This document shows positions 1-7,227 of a stretch of 20,254 nucleotides of DNA, in pieces. The notes beneath the pieces are model-generated. The model ran no database searches. It had not been told where the DNA came from and saw nothing but the letters and a program-made list of their open reading frames with translations. Each line of letters opens with the position of its first letter. The first letter of the stretch is position 1. This DNA is from JANNXY01 sp031409775. GTDB lineage: Bacteria; Patescibacteriota; Minisyncoccia; Phycocordibacterales; CAIZIN01. The DNA is taken from positions 1 to 20,254 of the forward strand of contig JANNXY010000030.1 of NCBI GenBank assembly GCA_031409775.1, given 5' to 3'. Made by a program: the position numbers and the translations under genes.

Positions 1-68
1 TCCTTTTTGATAATTGATAATACGATTTGAGCTTTCAAATCGCTTCCAAACTTTCTTTTGGTTTTCAT
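1..68 (-). CDS. IS3-family orfA, N-terminal fragment (partial)
   Basis: Twenty-two codons starting MKTKRKFGSDLKAQIVL are visible. They are the same as the start of the orfA at 18311, whose product is the helix-turn-helix protein of IS3 transposase. A TATACT box (75-80, minus strand) lies 6 bases before the ATG. The reading frame runs off the window edge. Confidence 0.85.
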   Translation of the reverse strand, partial: MKTKRKFGSDLKAQIVLSIIKK

Positions 69-124
69 ACAATTAGTATACCTGATTCTCTAGGGGAGGA
101 GTCTCATAGGGTGGGGTCAGACCA
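1..124 (-). mobile_element. Left end of an IS3-family element, cut by window edge
   Basis: The reverse complement of this stretch matches the left end of the complete IS3-family element at 18255-19512. Every base I compared from the inner TATGAGACTCC motif through the first 22 codons of orfA is identical. The outermost bases differ slightly: this copy reads TGGTCTGACCCCACCC, the other TGGACCAACCCCACTG. The element ends at base 124, and TGG at the tip matches IS3-type ends. The rest lies outside the window. Its left end points into the window, so the two copies face each other. Confidence 0.85.
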
Positions 125-258
125 AAACATCTGATAATCCCTGTATTCATGCAATCGCTCTTTCTTTAGTTTGGGACAGAAATCGAAGTGTTTCCGATCC
201 ATCCGAGGAAAATGTTGGGTTTCTTACGAGGAAGCTTTTAGAGAGAAATTTTCATTAA
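125..258 (+). pseudogene. 3' remnant of an unidentified gene cut by the IS3 copy
   Basis: The frame starting at base 127 stays open from the IS edge to a TAA at 256-258, about 43 codons (SDNPCIHAIALSLVWDRNR and onward to LLERNFH). There is no suitable start, and the frame begins exactly where the IS ends. It therefore looks like the C-terminal end of a gene interrupted by the insertion. I do not recognise the family. It could also be a chance open frame, since 43 codons is short. Confidence 0.35.
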
Positions 259-283
259 ATTGGGCTATTCAATACCAACCTGG

Positions 284-289
284 TATAAT
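284..289 (+). promoter_or_regulatory. Extended -10 box of a leaderless promoter
   Basis: TGGTATAAT carries the TGn extension plus a perfect TATAAT, ending 6 bases before the ATG at 296. The expected transcription start therefore falls on the start codon. This decides the start of the HD-domain gene over an upstream TTG at 260. Confidence 0.7.
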
Positions 290-295
290 TTGGAT

Positions 296-937
296 ATGAT
301 TCAATCTGAGAAAATGATCGTGCTTGAGCAATTACTCAAACCACTTTATGATCAAAATAAAGAAAAATTACTTTTTCACGGTTGGCACCACATTATCTTT
401 GTTAAAAATAAAACTAGGCTTATTGCTCAAGGAATGAATATAGATTCTCTTATTATCGAGTCAGCTGCTCTTGTTCATGATCTCAATTATATAGTTCGTC
501 CAAATTCAGAACCAGGAGAGGGCAAATCTTTGCGCGAGGAGCATTTAAGTAGAGCTGGATATGACGATCAAGAAATTTCTAGAATAGAAGAAATTGTTAG
601 GGAATCACACACAGCAACTCGCAGTGAGAATATATCAGTAGAAGCAAAAATTTTAAGTGATGCGGATACGCTTTTTAAGTCATTGCCAATTACCCCGATC
701 ATATTTGCAAATAAATACATTACTGAAAATAACGTTGATATTGCAAAATTAGCTAAAAAAGTAGTAGATGAGCAAATCCCATTGTTGCAAAAAGATATAT
801 ACTTCTATACAGATTTTGCAAAGAAGAATTACCTAAAGTGGGCAAAAACAAATCTTGAACTTTGGCAAAATGTACTTGAGTGCCTAGAAGATAAAGATAT
901 TCAGCAAACCCTAGAACTCGCTAAGTCTGGAATATAG
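296..937 (+). CDS. HD-domain phosphohydrolase
   Basis: About 213 residues if started at the ATG at 296, chosen because TATAAT lies 6 bases upstream. The metal-binding HD pattern is visible: WHH near residue 30, LVHDLN near 62, a later SHTAT, and DAD near 125. HD proteins are metal-dependent phosphohydrolases acting on nucleotides or phosphorylated small molecules, usually in the cytoplasm. The C-terminal half is helical and lysine-rich, with no membrane segment or signal peptide. The substrate cannot be deduced. Its neighbour is a NUDIX hydrolase, so both may serve nucleotide clean-up, but they have separate promoters. Confidence 0.75.
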   Translation: MIQSEKMIVLEQLLKPLYDQNKEKLLFHGWHHIIFVKNKTRLIAQGMNIDSLIIESAALVHDLNYIVRPNSEPGEGKSLREEHLSRAGYDDQEISRIEEIVRESHTATRSENISVEAKILSDADTLFKSLPITPIIFANKYITENNVDIAKLAKKVVDEQIPLLQKDIYFYTDFAKKNYLKWAKTNLELWQNVLECLEDKDIQQTLELAKSGI

Positions 938-1017
938 ATCGTAGCATCATTTATACGCTCAAAGACAGTTCTAACTAAGTGCTTCGCCTTACCCACGACG
1001 GCACCCACTTTATTTGC

Positions 1018-1023
1018 TATAAT
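1018..1023 (+). promoter_or_regulatory. Extended -10 box of a leaderless promoter
   Basis: TGCTATAAT ends 6 bases before the ATG at 1030. It sets the start of the NUDIX gene downstream of the possible GTG at 979. Confidence 0.7.
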
Positions 1024-1029
1024 CCCTCG

Positions 1030-1437
1030 ATGAAAGAAGATCAAGAATTCTATGTCGGACAGAAGGCATTTATTGAAAAGGATGGGGGTATTTTGGTATT
1101 GAATAATCCTAGTGAAGGCTTGGATTTTCCTGGGGGCAAGGTTCAGATCGGGGAGACTGATTTCGTGGAAGCCTTGAAAAGGGAAGTGAGAGAAGAAACT
1201 AGTCTGGAAATTGAAGTGGGGATTCCCTTTGTCACTTGGTACAATGAATTTCCCATGCATCATCGCAATGTTGGCAAGAAAGTTTTCTTGGTGGGATACC
1301 GCTGTAAATATGTTTCTGGAGAGATAATTCTGTCGCATGAGCATGATAAATTTGAATGGGTAAATAAAGATAACTATAAAACAGTGGGTGATGGATCTGA
1401 ATTTTTCTGTGCACTAGAAAGGTATTTTAAAATATAG
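1030..1437 (+). CDS. NUDIX hydrolase
   Basis: 135 residues. The NUDIX box is clear: GGKVQIGE, then seven residues, then REVREETSL, matching GX5EX7REUXEEXGU except that the last glycine is serine. The glutamates of REVREE bind the divalent metals that drive hydrolysis of a nucleoside diphosphate linked to another group. Size and single-domain form are usual for the family. A histidine-rich stretch (MHHRNVGKK) follows mid-protein. The substrate (oxidised nucleotide, NDP-sugar or other) is not predictable. The start at 1030 is supported by TATAAT 6 bases upstream. Confidence 0.9.
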   Translation: MKEDQEFYVGQKAFIEKDGGILVLNNPSEGLDFPGGKVQIGETDFVEALKREVREETSLEIEVGIPFVTWYNEFPMHHRNVGKKVFLVGYRCKYVSGEIILSHEHDKFEWVNKDNYKTVGDGSEFFCALERYFKI

Positions 1438-1504
1438 TTAACAACCTCATCGGTCCCTAAGTCCATTTTTATATTTCCCGCAAATAGTTTATAATTATAT
1501 TATT

Positions 1505-1876
1505 ATGTTGCTCGAAGGAAGACCCAATAGACAAATAAGCCAAGAAGCTATAAAAAAGGCAGAGAAATTCTATCGCATGTATCAGATGTTTGCTTTGCAA
1601 ACGATCACCGGCCTTGCTCATGATGAATTCGAAACATTTGCTGTAGAGAAATTTAATAAAGATTTTGGACAGAAAATGTCTGAAGTAGCCGAAGAAGAAA
1701 TTGCAGGGTTTATGATTGACTATAATATCCTGGATTCATCAGACGAAGAAGTAGAAGACACTCTCCACAAACATCATGATGAGGTTGTTGGAAGGATTGC
1801 TTCGAGGATCAAATTCTATCCCAACCATAATGACATTGCACACAGCTCAGTAGAAATTGACGGTAAGATGTATTAA
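1505..1876 (+). CDS. Conserved-looking hypothetical protein, acidic and helical
   Basis: 123 residues, not recognised. The sequence is rich in Glu, Asp and Lys and is probably helical throughout. It has no signal peptide, membrane segment or cysteine pair. Histidines cluster near the C-terminus (HKHHDE). TATAAT at 1490-1495 lies 9 bases before the ATG. Its stop codon directly abuts the ATG of the next gene at 1877, so the two are co-transcribed and probably translated together. The pairing suggests a shared job, but nothing shows what it is. Confidence 0.7.
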   Translation: MLLEGRPNRQISQEAIKKAEKFYRMYQMFALQTITGLAHDEFETFAVEKFNKDFGQKMSEVAEEEIAGFMIDYNILDSSDEEVEDTLHKHHDEVVGRIASRIKFYPNHNDIAHSSVEIDGKMY

Positions 1877-2383
1877 ATGAAAAAAATCATCAAAGTTAAC
1901 GACAAAATGCAGAGGGGTTATGAATACGAGCTCACAGAACCAGCGGGGAAGAATTTCGATCCCAAGTTCAAACCGGAGCTCAGTCCACAAGAAATGCTCG
2001 AGCTTGGCGTGTTCGGAGGCAAATACATGACAGATTGTAGGGATGAATTTCCCAAGTCGTGGTTTGCCAAAGCCAAACTATCCCCTGATAGATATGACAA
2101 GTCTATAAACTATTTCGGAGTACGTGCTTCACAGAGTCTCGCCGAGTGGCGCCGCAAGGGGTGGATAAACAAGCACGATCCGCGCGGCTGGTTCCAGTGG
2201 TATTGTCGTTACTATCTGGGTCGCAGAATCCCAGAGGAAGATAAGCGTCAGATCAAACGCTGGTTCATGATGCGGCGGCATTTGGGCCAGATCGTCGCCA
2301 AATGCCGCCAGGGTGACATGTCCTGCAACACTCGCCAGAGGCAAGCTCTACTGCATTGGGCGTATGATAGTAGGAAAGTTTAA
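1877..2383 (+). CDS. Conserved uncharacterised protein (W/R/Y-rich, CPR-type)
   Basis: 168 residues. It begins MKKIIKVNDKMQRGYEYELT, carries FGGKYMTDCRDEFPKSWF in the middle and a Trp/Arg-rich DPRGWFQWYCRYYLGRR block, and ends with LLHWAYDSRKV. I recognise this as a type of conserved protein without known function that is common in Patescibacteria and some other bacteria; that is recall, not a search. The four cysteines and the basic aromatic block could suit nucleic-acid or metal binding, which is speculation. It starts on the base after the previous stop. Confidence 0.75.
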   Translation: MKKIIKVNDKMQRGYEYELTEPAGKNFDPKFKPELSPQEMLELGVFGGKYMTDCRDEFPKSWFAKAKLSPDRYDKSINYFGVRASQSLAEWRRKGWINKHDPRGWFQWYCRYYLGRRIPEEDKRQIKRWFMMRRHLGQIVAKCRQGDMSCNTRQRQALLHWAYDSRKV

Positions 2384-2386
2384 ATA

Positions 2387-2410
2387 AAAAACCGAGGACT
2401 ATCGGGGTTT
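2387..2410 (-). terminator. Probable intrinsic terminator of the ClpN gene
   Basis: On the minus strand AAACCCCGA and TCGGTTT pair around a short loop with a two-base bulge, then TTTTTTATTT follows. The stop codon of the minus-strand ClpN gene lies inside the hairpin. Being between converging genes it may also slow transcription from the other side. Confidence 0.55.
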
Positions 2411-2989
2411 GAGGAAGTCCAAGGTTGATCCGGCAAATGTAGGCAGAACCGTTTCCGGGGCAGTTATCCGAAGTGGTGATTTCTTTGGGCTGGGCGGCTC
2501 TTCTTTTCTGGGTTCCTTTGGATCTCTATAGAGCCCATTAGGATCTTGATAGTTTGGATCTAATTCCTTTAAGATCTCATGGCGCGTGCGCTCGATGTCC
2601 ACCTCGAGATTTTTCAGCACCCGGGCGGCCACCCCTTCACCCTCGCGCAGCAGGCCGAGCAGAATGTGCTCGGTGCCGACGTACGAGTGATTGAGCGACT
2701 TCGCTTCTTTGCCCGCGAGGGCGAGCACTTTCTTCACGCGCGGCGTGTAGGGAATGTTGCCCACCATCTTCGTTTCGTGACCGCTGCCGACTTGCTTCTC
2801 GACTTCCATCCGGACGGTCTCGAGATCGAGCCCCATCTTTTGAAGCACATTGATCGCGACCCCCTGGCCGAGCTTGATGAGCCCGAGGAGCAGATGCTCC
2901 GTGCCCACGTAATTGTGGTTGAAGCGATCAGACTCCTTCCTTGCGAGAGTCAGGACCTGTTGCGCGCGTGGTGTGAAGTTATTTGTCAT
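2399..2989 (-). CDS. Stand-alone ClpC-type N-terminal domain protein (no ATPase)
   Basis: 196 residues with two Clp_N repeats: residues 1-70 (FTPRAQQVLTLARKE, YVGTEHLLLGLI) and about 78-145 (YTPRVKKVLALAGKEA, YVGTEHILLGLLREGEGVAA). In ClpC/ClpA these repeats bind adaptors and substrates. The AAA ATPase modules that normally follow are absent. Instead there is a Pro/Lys/Glu-rich, probably disordered tail to LDFLKPR. The ORF has its own stop and terminator, so it appears complete. It could be a competitor or scaffold for a full-length ClpC. The stretch is clearly GC-richer than its neighbours, suggesting recent acquisition. Confidence 0.85.
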   Translation of the reverse strand: MTNNFTPRAQQVLTLARKESDRFNHNYVGTEHLLLGLIKLGQGVAINVLQKMGLDLETVRMEVEKQVGSGHETKMVGNIPYTPRVKKVLALAGKEAKSLNHSYVGTEHILLGLLREGEGVAARVLKNLEVDIERTRHEILKELDPNYQDPNGLYRDPKEPRKEEPPSPKKSPLRITAPETVLPTFAGSTLDFLKPR

Positions 2990-3093
2990 GATATTTGATT
3001 GGTTTTAGTTTCAATGTATCTAAATGCAATATTAAGCATTTATGAAATTATGTCAAGCTTGATGGTAAGTTTAACTTAAGATAAACTTTATTT

Positions 3094-3345
3094 ATGAAAA
3101 CAAAGATCAAGTCAAACATAATAGGGTTCAAGGAATTCAGGGAGAGTTCTGCTAAATATATTTCTCGCATAGAGAATGGTGAGTCCTTTACTGTACTGCG
3201 ACGCTCTGAGCCAATATTCAAACTTTCTCCTGTTGACGATGAAGACGTTTGGGAAACAGTTGTAGACTTCACCGAAATTGATCCCGAAGGCGTTTCCGCA
3301 AAGAAAGTATTACAGGCTCTAAGGAAAAGGAATGGATCGAATTAA
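3094..3345 (+). CDS. Phd/YefM-type antitoxin
   Basis: 83 residues. The N-terminal pattern (IIGFKEFRESSAKYISRIENGESFTVLRRSEPIFKL) is the Phd/YefM DNA-binding dimer fold, and the C-terminal third would wrap the toxin. It overlaps the downstream RelE-like gene by 14 bases, the usual antitoxin-toxin coupling. TAAACT (3082-3087) lies 6 bases before the ATG, suggesting a leaderless message. Antitoxins of this family normally repress their own promoter; no clear operator palindrome was seen. Confidence 0.8.
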   Translation: MKTKIKSNIIGFKEFRESSAKYISRIENGESFTVLRRSEPIFKLSPVDDEDVWETVVDFTEIDPEGVSAKKVLQALRKRNGSN

Positions 3346-3571
3346 TAAAGTAATACAGAAGATTCCAACCAAGGAAAGTGATAAGATTGGAGAGGTGATC
3401 GAAAGGTTGACCAAAGGAGATTTAAATAATTTAGAAATAAAGAAACTTCGAGGTCATGATAGTATTTATAGAGTAAGAGTAGGGAAGTATAGAATAATTT
3501 ATAAAACTGGAAGGGAAATAAAGTTGCTAGAAATTTCGAAAAGAAATGACAGTACTTATAGTAATTATTAG
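3332..3571 (+). CDS. RelE/ParE-family toxin
   Basis: 79 residues, typical for RelE. The C-terminal core LRGHDSIYRVRVGKYRIIYK is the family signature: a beta-sheet with basic residues used for mRNA cleavage on the ribosome. The start overlaps the end of the antitoxin gene by 14 bases. With the upstream Phd-like protein it forms a type II toxin-antitoxin pair. The exact target (ribosome-bound mRNA versus gyrase) cannot be told from sequence alone. Confidence 0.82.
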   Translation: MDRINKVIQKIPTKESDKIGEVIERLTKGDLNNLEIKKLRGHDSIYRVRVGKYRIIYKTGREIKLLEISKRNDSTYSNY

Positions 3572-3586
3572 TTTAAAATATTTACC

Positions 3587-3955
3587 ATGAACAATATCAA
3601 AGAAATCGCATTTACATGTTACCCAGTGCTCGATATGGATCGTGCACGCAAATTCTACGAAGGAATAATAGGGCTCAAGCCTGATTCGGAGCCAATAGCA
3701 GGGGAAGGCGGCAGTATGTGGATCGAATACACGATAGCTGGTGGGACATTCTCACTTGGCAGGATGGATGGGTTTGTACCTAGCAAAGACGGTGCATCGA
3801 TAGGGCTAGAAGTAGAAGATCTAGATGCGATGGTAAAGAAGCTTCGGGACAATGGCGTGAAGTTTATATTCGAACCCATGGAGACACCAGTCTGTCACAT
3901 GGCGATAGTAGAAGACACCGAAGGTAATGCACTCATTGTTCACAAGAGAAAGTAA
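3587..3955 (+). CDS. VOC / glyoxalase-fold protein
   Basis: 122 residues with the vicinal oxygen chelate pattern: ITFTCYPV-like first strand, DMDRARKFYEGIIGLKP helix, GASIGLEVEDLDAMVKKLRDNGVKF in the second half, and the family ending VEDTEGNALIVHKRK. VOC proteins are metal-dependent lyases, isomerases or dioxygenases, or simply bind antibiotics. The last-strand Glu/His metal ligand set is incompletely recognisable, so catalytic activity is uncertain. TAAAAT lies 7 bases before the ATG. Confidence 0.82.
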   Translation: MNNIKEIAFTCYPVLDMDRARKFYEGIIGLKPDSEPIAGEGGSMWIEYTIAGGTFSLGRMDGFVPSKDGASIGLEVEDLDAMVKKLRDNGVKFIFEPMETPVCHMAIVEDTEGNALIVHKRK

Positions 3956-3961
3956 TACTGA

Positions 3962-3967
3962 TATAAT
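3962..3967 (+). promoter_or_regulatory. -10 box of a leaderless promoter
   Basis: TATAAT ends exactly 6 bases before the ATG at 3974, only a few bases after the previous stop. Confidence 0.65.
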
Positions 3968-3973
3968 TTATCC

Positions 3974-4366
3974 ATGAGTTTATACATCACCTTGTTTGCG
4001 ATAGTTATATTGGCGGGAGTGTCTGTTACTTCGATAGGAGGCGTTGGTAATGTTGACGATCAGCGTGCGAGTTCTATCGAATCCGTGAGCAACATAGTTC
4101 AGGAATTAGAGCCGGAAGTTATAACTCCAGAGGCAGAGGAGCCGGCAGAACCTACCCAGAGTATATCTGACGAGAGACAGGTAGAGATCTACAACGAGAA
4201 CGAGCTCCGTATCGAGGCCAGGAGGATACAGACAGAGATCTACAACAAGAAAATAGATATGATCAACGCCATGATAGAGGAGAGGAAGTCCGACGGCGAT
4301 GGTTACGATGATCTAGAAATGAACAAGCTAGAGCTGTATTATGAATATAGAAATGCTACTATATAG
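3974..4366 (+). CDS. Small membrane-anchored protein, unknown function
   Basis: 130 residues, not recognised. Residues 3-24 (LYITLFAIVILAGVSVTSIGG) form a hydrophobic N-terminal segment, either an uncleaved anchor or a signal peptide. A Glu/Pro-rich linker (residues about 45-62) and a highly charged helical C-terminal half (EIYNENELRIEARRIQTEIY) follow, probably coiled coil, outside the membrane. It has its own TATAAT box and lies immediately before mscL, which also has its own. Confidence 0.65.
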   Translation: MSLYITLFAIVILAGVSVTSIGGVGNVDDQRASSIESVSNIVQELEPEVITPEAEEPAEPTQSISDERQVEIYNENELRIEARRIQTEIYNKKIDMINAMIEERKSDGDGYDDLEMNKLELYYEYRNATI

Positions 4367-4377
4367 CTATATTAGCT

Positions 4378-4383
4378 TAAAAT
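4378..4383 (+). promoter_or_regulatory. -10 box of the mscL leaderless promoter
   Basis: TAAAAT ends 6 bases before the ATG at 4390, the same geometry as most other genes here. Confidence 0.55.
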
Positions 4384-4389
4384 AATTTT

Positions 4390-4794
4390 ATGTTACAAGG
4401 ATTCAAACAGTTTATATTACGTGGCAATGTGGTGGACCTAGCGGTGGGAGTCGTTATCGGTAGTGCATTCGGAGCCGTGGTCAATGCTCTTGTTGCAGAC
4501 CTGCTCACACCACTTATCGGTGCAATAGCCAAAGTCCCTGACTTCTCTGGACTAGTACTTACAATAAACGGAAGTATGTTTAGCTATGGGCACTTTATAA
4601 ATGCCCTAATCTCATTTGTTCTAGTTGCTGCTGCTATATATTTCTTCGTAGTCACACCTATCAATGCTCTCATCGCAAGGACCAAGAAAGAAGAAAAGCC
4701 AGCAGATCCTACCAGCAAGAAATGCTCAGAGTGTCTATCAGAGATCCCTCTCGCAGCTCGCAAATGCGCACATTGTACTACTACGCTAGGTTAG
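4390..4794 (+). CDS. mscL: Large-conductance mechanosensitive channel with C-terminal zinc ribbon
   Basis: 134 residues. The N-terminal helix and pore-lining TM1 (FKQFILRGNVVDLAVGVVIG and following) match MscL, which opens under membrane tension to release solutes on hypo-osmotic shock. A short periplasmic loop and TM2 (FINALISFVLVAAAIYFFVV) follow. The usual cytoplasmic helix bundle is replaced by a two-knuckle zinc ribbon (CSEC, then CAHC), probably binding one Zn. Its 3' end overlaps that of the convergent rRNA methylase gene by 9 bases and no terminator is seen. Confidence 0.93.
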   Translation: MLQGFKQFILRGNVVDLAVGVVIGSAFGAVVNALVADLLTPLIGAIAKVPDFSGLVLTINGSMFSYGHFINALISFVLVAAAIYFFVVTPINALIARTKKEEKPADPTSKKCSECLSEIPLAARKCAHCTTTLG

Positions 4795-5535
4795 ACTTCT
4801 CCTCCAGTTATCCAGCACCACTGCTGTCGCGATAGCGGCATTGAGTGACTCTGCACCACCGAATCGTGGGATGGTGAGTTTCCTCTTTATAAACTGGCTG
4901 ATGTGTTTGCTCACGCCGTTTGACTCATTGCCGATGACGAGTATGCCGGATTTGGGTAGGTCTGTCGTGTGGATGTTTTCACCATTTAGATAAGTTCCGA
5001 ATACTGGGACAGGGGAGTTCGACAGGTAGTCTGCGAGGTTGGTGTATATGACTCTGGTGCGTAGGAATGACCCCATAGATCCCGCGATAGCCTTGGGGTT
5101 GTATATGTCTGTGGTGTCGTCGGATGCGATGATAGTGTCTATTCCGTACCAGTCTGCGATTCTCACTAGTGTACCGAGGTTTCCTGGGTCACGGATCCCG
5201 TCTAGAGCGATCGTGATGCCTTTACTATATGTAGCTTCTGCTAATTCTGGCTGCTTGACTATGGCTATAGCAGATATGTTGTGCTCGAGCGATGACATCT
5301 TCTTTACCTCACCTTCGTGTATGGGGCTTATAGGGCAGCCGGGCTTCTCTAGCTTGCCTCGGTAGTCGTTCCAGAATGCCTCGGATACGACTAGGTGCTC
5401 TATATGTAGGTTCGAGTCCAGAAGCTCCAGGACACTTGTGGCGCCCTCTACTAGGAATAAGCCTTTCTCTGTACGGTGCTTCTTTTCCTTTAGTTTCTCT
5501 ATTAGGTTTACAGGCAGGGGTATTTTCTTGTCCAT
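4786..5535 (-). CDS. SPOUT (TrmH/SpoU-type) RNA 2'-O-methyltransferase
   Basis: 249 residues from the ATG at 5535. An N-terminal substrate-binding part (KKHRTEKGLFLVEGATSVLE) is followed by the trefoil-knot domain with all three SpoU motifs: DGIRDPGNLGTLVRIADW, VIGNESNGVS and IPRFGGAESLNAAIATAVV. The Asn and Arg of motif 1 and the Glu/Ser/Asn of motif 3 serve SAM binding and catalysis of ribose methylation in rRNA or tRNA. The exact nucleotide is unknown. Only 37 bases separate it from the divergent dsbA-like gene. A longer start at 5595 would overlap that gene and is less likely. Confidence 0.9.
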   Translation of the reverse strand: MDKKIPLPVNLIEKLKEKKHRTEKGLFLVEGATSVLELLDSNLHIEHLVVSEAFWNDYRGKLEKPGCPISPIHEGEVKKMSSLEHNISAIAIVKQPELAEATYSKGITIALDGIRDPGNLGTLVRIADWYGIDTIIASDDTTDIYNPKAIAGSMGSFLRTRVIYTNLADYLSNSPVPVFGTYLNGENIHTTDLPKSGILVIGNESNGVSKHISQFIKRKLTIPRFGGAESLNAAIATAVVLDNWRRSLT

Positions 5536-5560
5536 ACTTTTATTGGTTATATTGGCATGA

Positions 5561-5566
5561 TACAAT
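5561..5566 (+). promoter_or_regulatory. -10 box of a leaderless promoter
   Basis: TACAAT ends 6 bases before the ATG at 5573. It lies in the 37-base gap between the divergent SPOUT and thioredoxin genes. Confidence 0.6.
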
Positions 5567-5572
5567 GGTTGG

Positions 5573-6214
5573 ATGAAAAAAGAAACCATAATCATTACAT
5601 CGATAGCGCTAGTCTTCTTTATTGGGTTCGGATTCCTTATTTACAAAGCACCATCGTTCAATGCTCCCAAGCAGGTAGAGACAGCTACTCTGGTCAAGTC
5701 TGGCAGCCGTATGACAGGCAGCATCACTGCCAAAGTCCAGGTTGTCGAGTTCGGTGACTTCGAATGCCCAGCGTGTGCGCAGGTACATCCGATGGTCAAG
5801 TCGGTTCTAGCGGAGTACGAGGGTAACCCAGATGTGAATTTCGTATTTAGGAATTTCCCATTGCCACAGCACTCACGAGCGGTAGTAGCAGCCGAGGCGG
5901 CCGAGGCTGCAGGGGATCAGGGCAAGTATTTCGAAATGTTTGACCTACTGTATACTGGCCAGAATGAGTGGGTAGAAGCAGAGGATCCGATGACAGTGTT
6001 TACTAGCTACGCTACTTCTATTGGGCTCGATCTAGCCAAATTTAATTCAGATATGGAATCTCACAAGCATGCTCCGAAGATCAATGCAGATAAAGTTGAT
6101 GGCAACACCATACCTATCCAACACACCCCTACGATATTTGTAAATGGTTCAGAGGTTACCAATCTCGCGAACGATGGACTCAAGTCAGCTATCGACTCTA
6201 GCCTCAATAAATAA
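5573..6214 (+). CDS. DsbA-like membrane-anchored thioredoxin-fold protein
   Basis: 213 residues. Residues 5-25 (TIIITSIALVFFIGFGFLIY) anchor it in the membrane. The thioredoxin_4/DsbA domain follows with active site CPAC at residues 65-68 (EFGDFECPACAQVHP) and the cis-proline loop HTPTIFVNG near residue 185. It probably oxidises or isomerises disulphides in exported proteins. The helical insertion (SRAVVAAEAAEAAGDQGKYFE) is typical of the family. It is followed after 3 bases by a membrane protein gene, likely co-transcribed. Confidence 0.9.
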   Translation: MKKETIIITSIALVFFIGFGFLIYKAPSFNAPKQVETATLVKSGSRMTGSITAKVQVVEFGDFECPACAQVHPMVKSVLAEYEGNPDVNFVFRNFPLPQHSRAVVAAEAAEAAGDQGKYFEMFDLLYTGQNEWVEAEDPMTVFTSYATSIGLDLAKFNSDMESHKHAPKINADKVDGNTIPIQHTPTIFVNGSEVTNLANDGLKSAIDSSLNK

Positions 6215-6217
6215 ACC

Positions 6218-7222
6218 ATGCCTATGAGGAGGCATTTGAAGCATCTATCGGCAATAGCACTCGTTGTAGGATTCATCATAGACAGCCTCACTCTACGCAG
6301 GGTAGATCTGCTCGCAGAGAATCTAGCACTTATCACTTATATACTCGTGATAGGTGTATGTGTAGTGTTGGCCAACTTCCGCAACAGACCTTGGGTGATG
6401 TATGTTATGCAGTTTGCGATTGGAGGACTATTTAGTGCATTTCTCATATTCTATAGCAGGTCCGCATCGATACTCTCTAGCTGGCCGTTCCTGCTCATAC
6501 TACTCGGACAGATGATAGCCAACGAAGTATTGGCAGACAAATACGACAGACTTGTCCTCCAGATCGGAATATTTTTCTTTTCGATTTTCTCTTATCTGAT
6601 ATTTGTGCTGCCTATTGTGCTCGGTCATATTGGAAACGGAGTTTTCTTGCTCAGTGGTCTCGCGAGTTTGGTATTGATATATCTATTTATCATCCTGCTT
6701 GGCAAATTTACTGCCAAACCTGACTTGCGGGATTATAGGAGCACTGCCCGCAGAGAAATAAGGTATACAGTCCTCGGTGTATATTTCCTCATCAACGTAC
6801 TCTACTTTACCAACATTATCCCGCCCATTCCGCTATCGCTCCAAGAGATCGGGGTGTACAACAGTGTATCGAGGAGATCTGATGGATCATATGCATTGGT
6901 TAGAAGTACAGAGAGGCCTCGCTTCTGGGATCTGGGTGGTGATGAGATATCGGTAGATCCGGGCAAGCCGGTGTATGTGTTCAGTGCGGTGTTCGCCCCA
7001 ACCAAGATCGATACAGACATAGTACACGAGTGGCTGTGGTTCGATGAAGTAACAGACAGGTGGACTGTGGCGAGCAAGGTCAGGTTCCCGATAGTCGGGG
7101 GTAGGGCAGATGGCTATCGTGGATATTCGTTTGTAAATAATCCTAAACCAGGTGACTGGAAGGTCAAGGTAGAGACGACTGGTGGTAAGGTGATAGGAAC
7201 TATTAAATTTGAAATAATATAA
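6218..7222 (+). CDS. Multi-pass membrane protein with C-terminal DUF2914 domain
   Basis: 334 residues. About seven hydrophobic segments cover residues 6-205, the last being YTVLGVYFLINVLYFTNIIP. The C-terminal extracytoplasmic domain (residues about 210-334) has the DUF2914 pattern: VFSAVFAP, HEWLWFDE, GGRADGYRGYSF, KPGDWKVKVET. DUF2914 has no established role. It starts 3 bases after the dsbA-like stop and precedes rlmH by 5 bases, so the three probably share a transcript, although rlmH also has a -10-like box. Confidence 0.8.
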   Translation: MPMRRHLKHLSAIALVVGFIIDSLTLRRVDLLAENLALITYILVIGVCVVLANFRNRPWVMYVMQFAIGGLFSAFLIFYSRSASILSSWPFLLILLGQMIANEVLADKYDRLVLQIGIFFFSIFSYLIFVLPIVLGHIGNGVFLLSGLASLVLIYLFIILLGKFTAKPDLRDYRSTARREIRYTVLGVYFLINVLYFTNIIPPIPLSLQEIGVYNSVSRRSDGSYALVRSTERPRFWDLGGDEISVDPGKPVYVFSAVFAPTKIDTDIVHEWLWFDEVTDRWTVASKVRFPIVGGRADGYRGYSFVNNPKPGDWKVKVETTGGKVIGTIKFEII

Positions 7223-7227
7223 ATATC

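Noticed and set aside
901..1344. Minus-strand frame opposite the NUDIX gene
   Set aside because: The plus strand holds a NUDIX box with a promoter; the minus frame has no recognisable feature.
2579..2998. Plus-strand frame of 139 codons opposite the ClpN gene
   Set aside because: It is the antisense of a clear two-repeat Clp_N coding sequence in GC-rich DNA, where spurious open frames are common.
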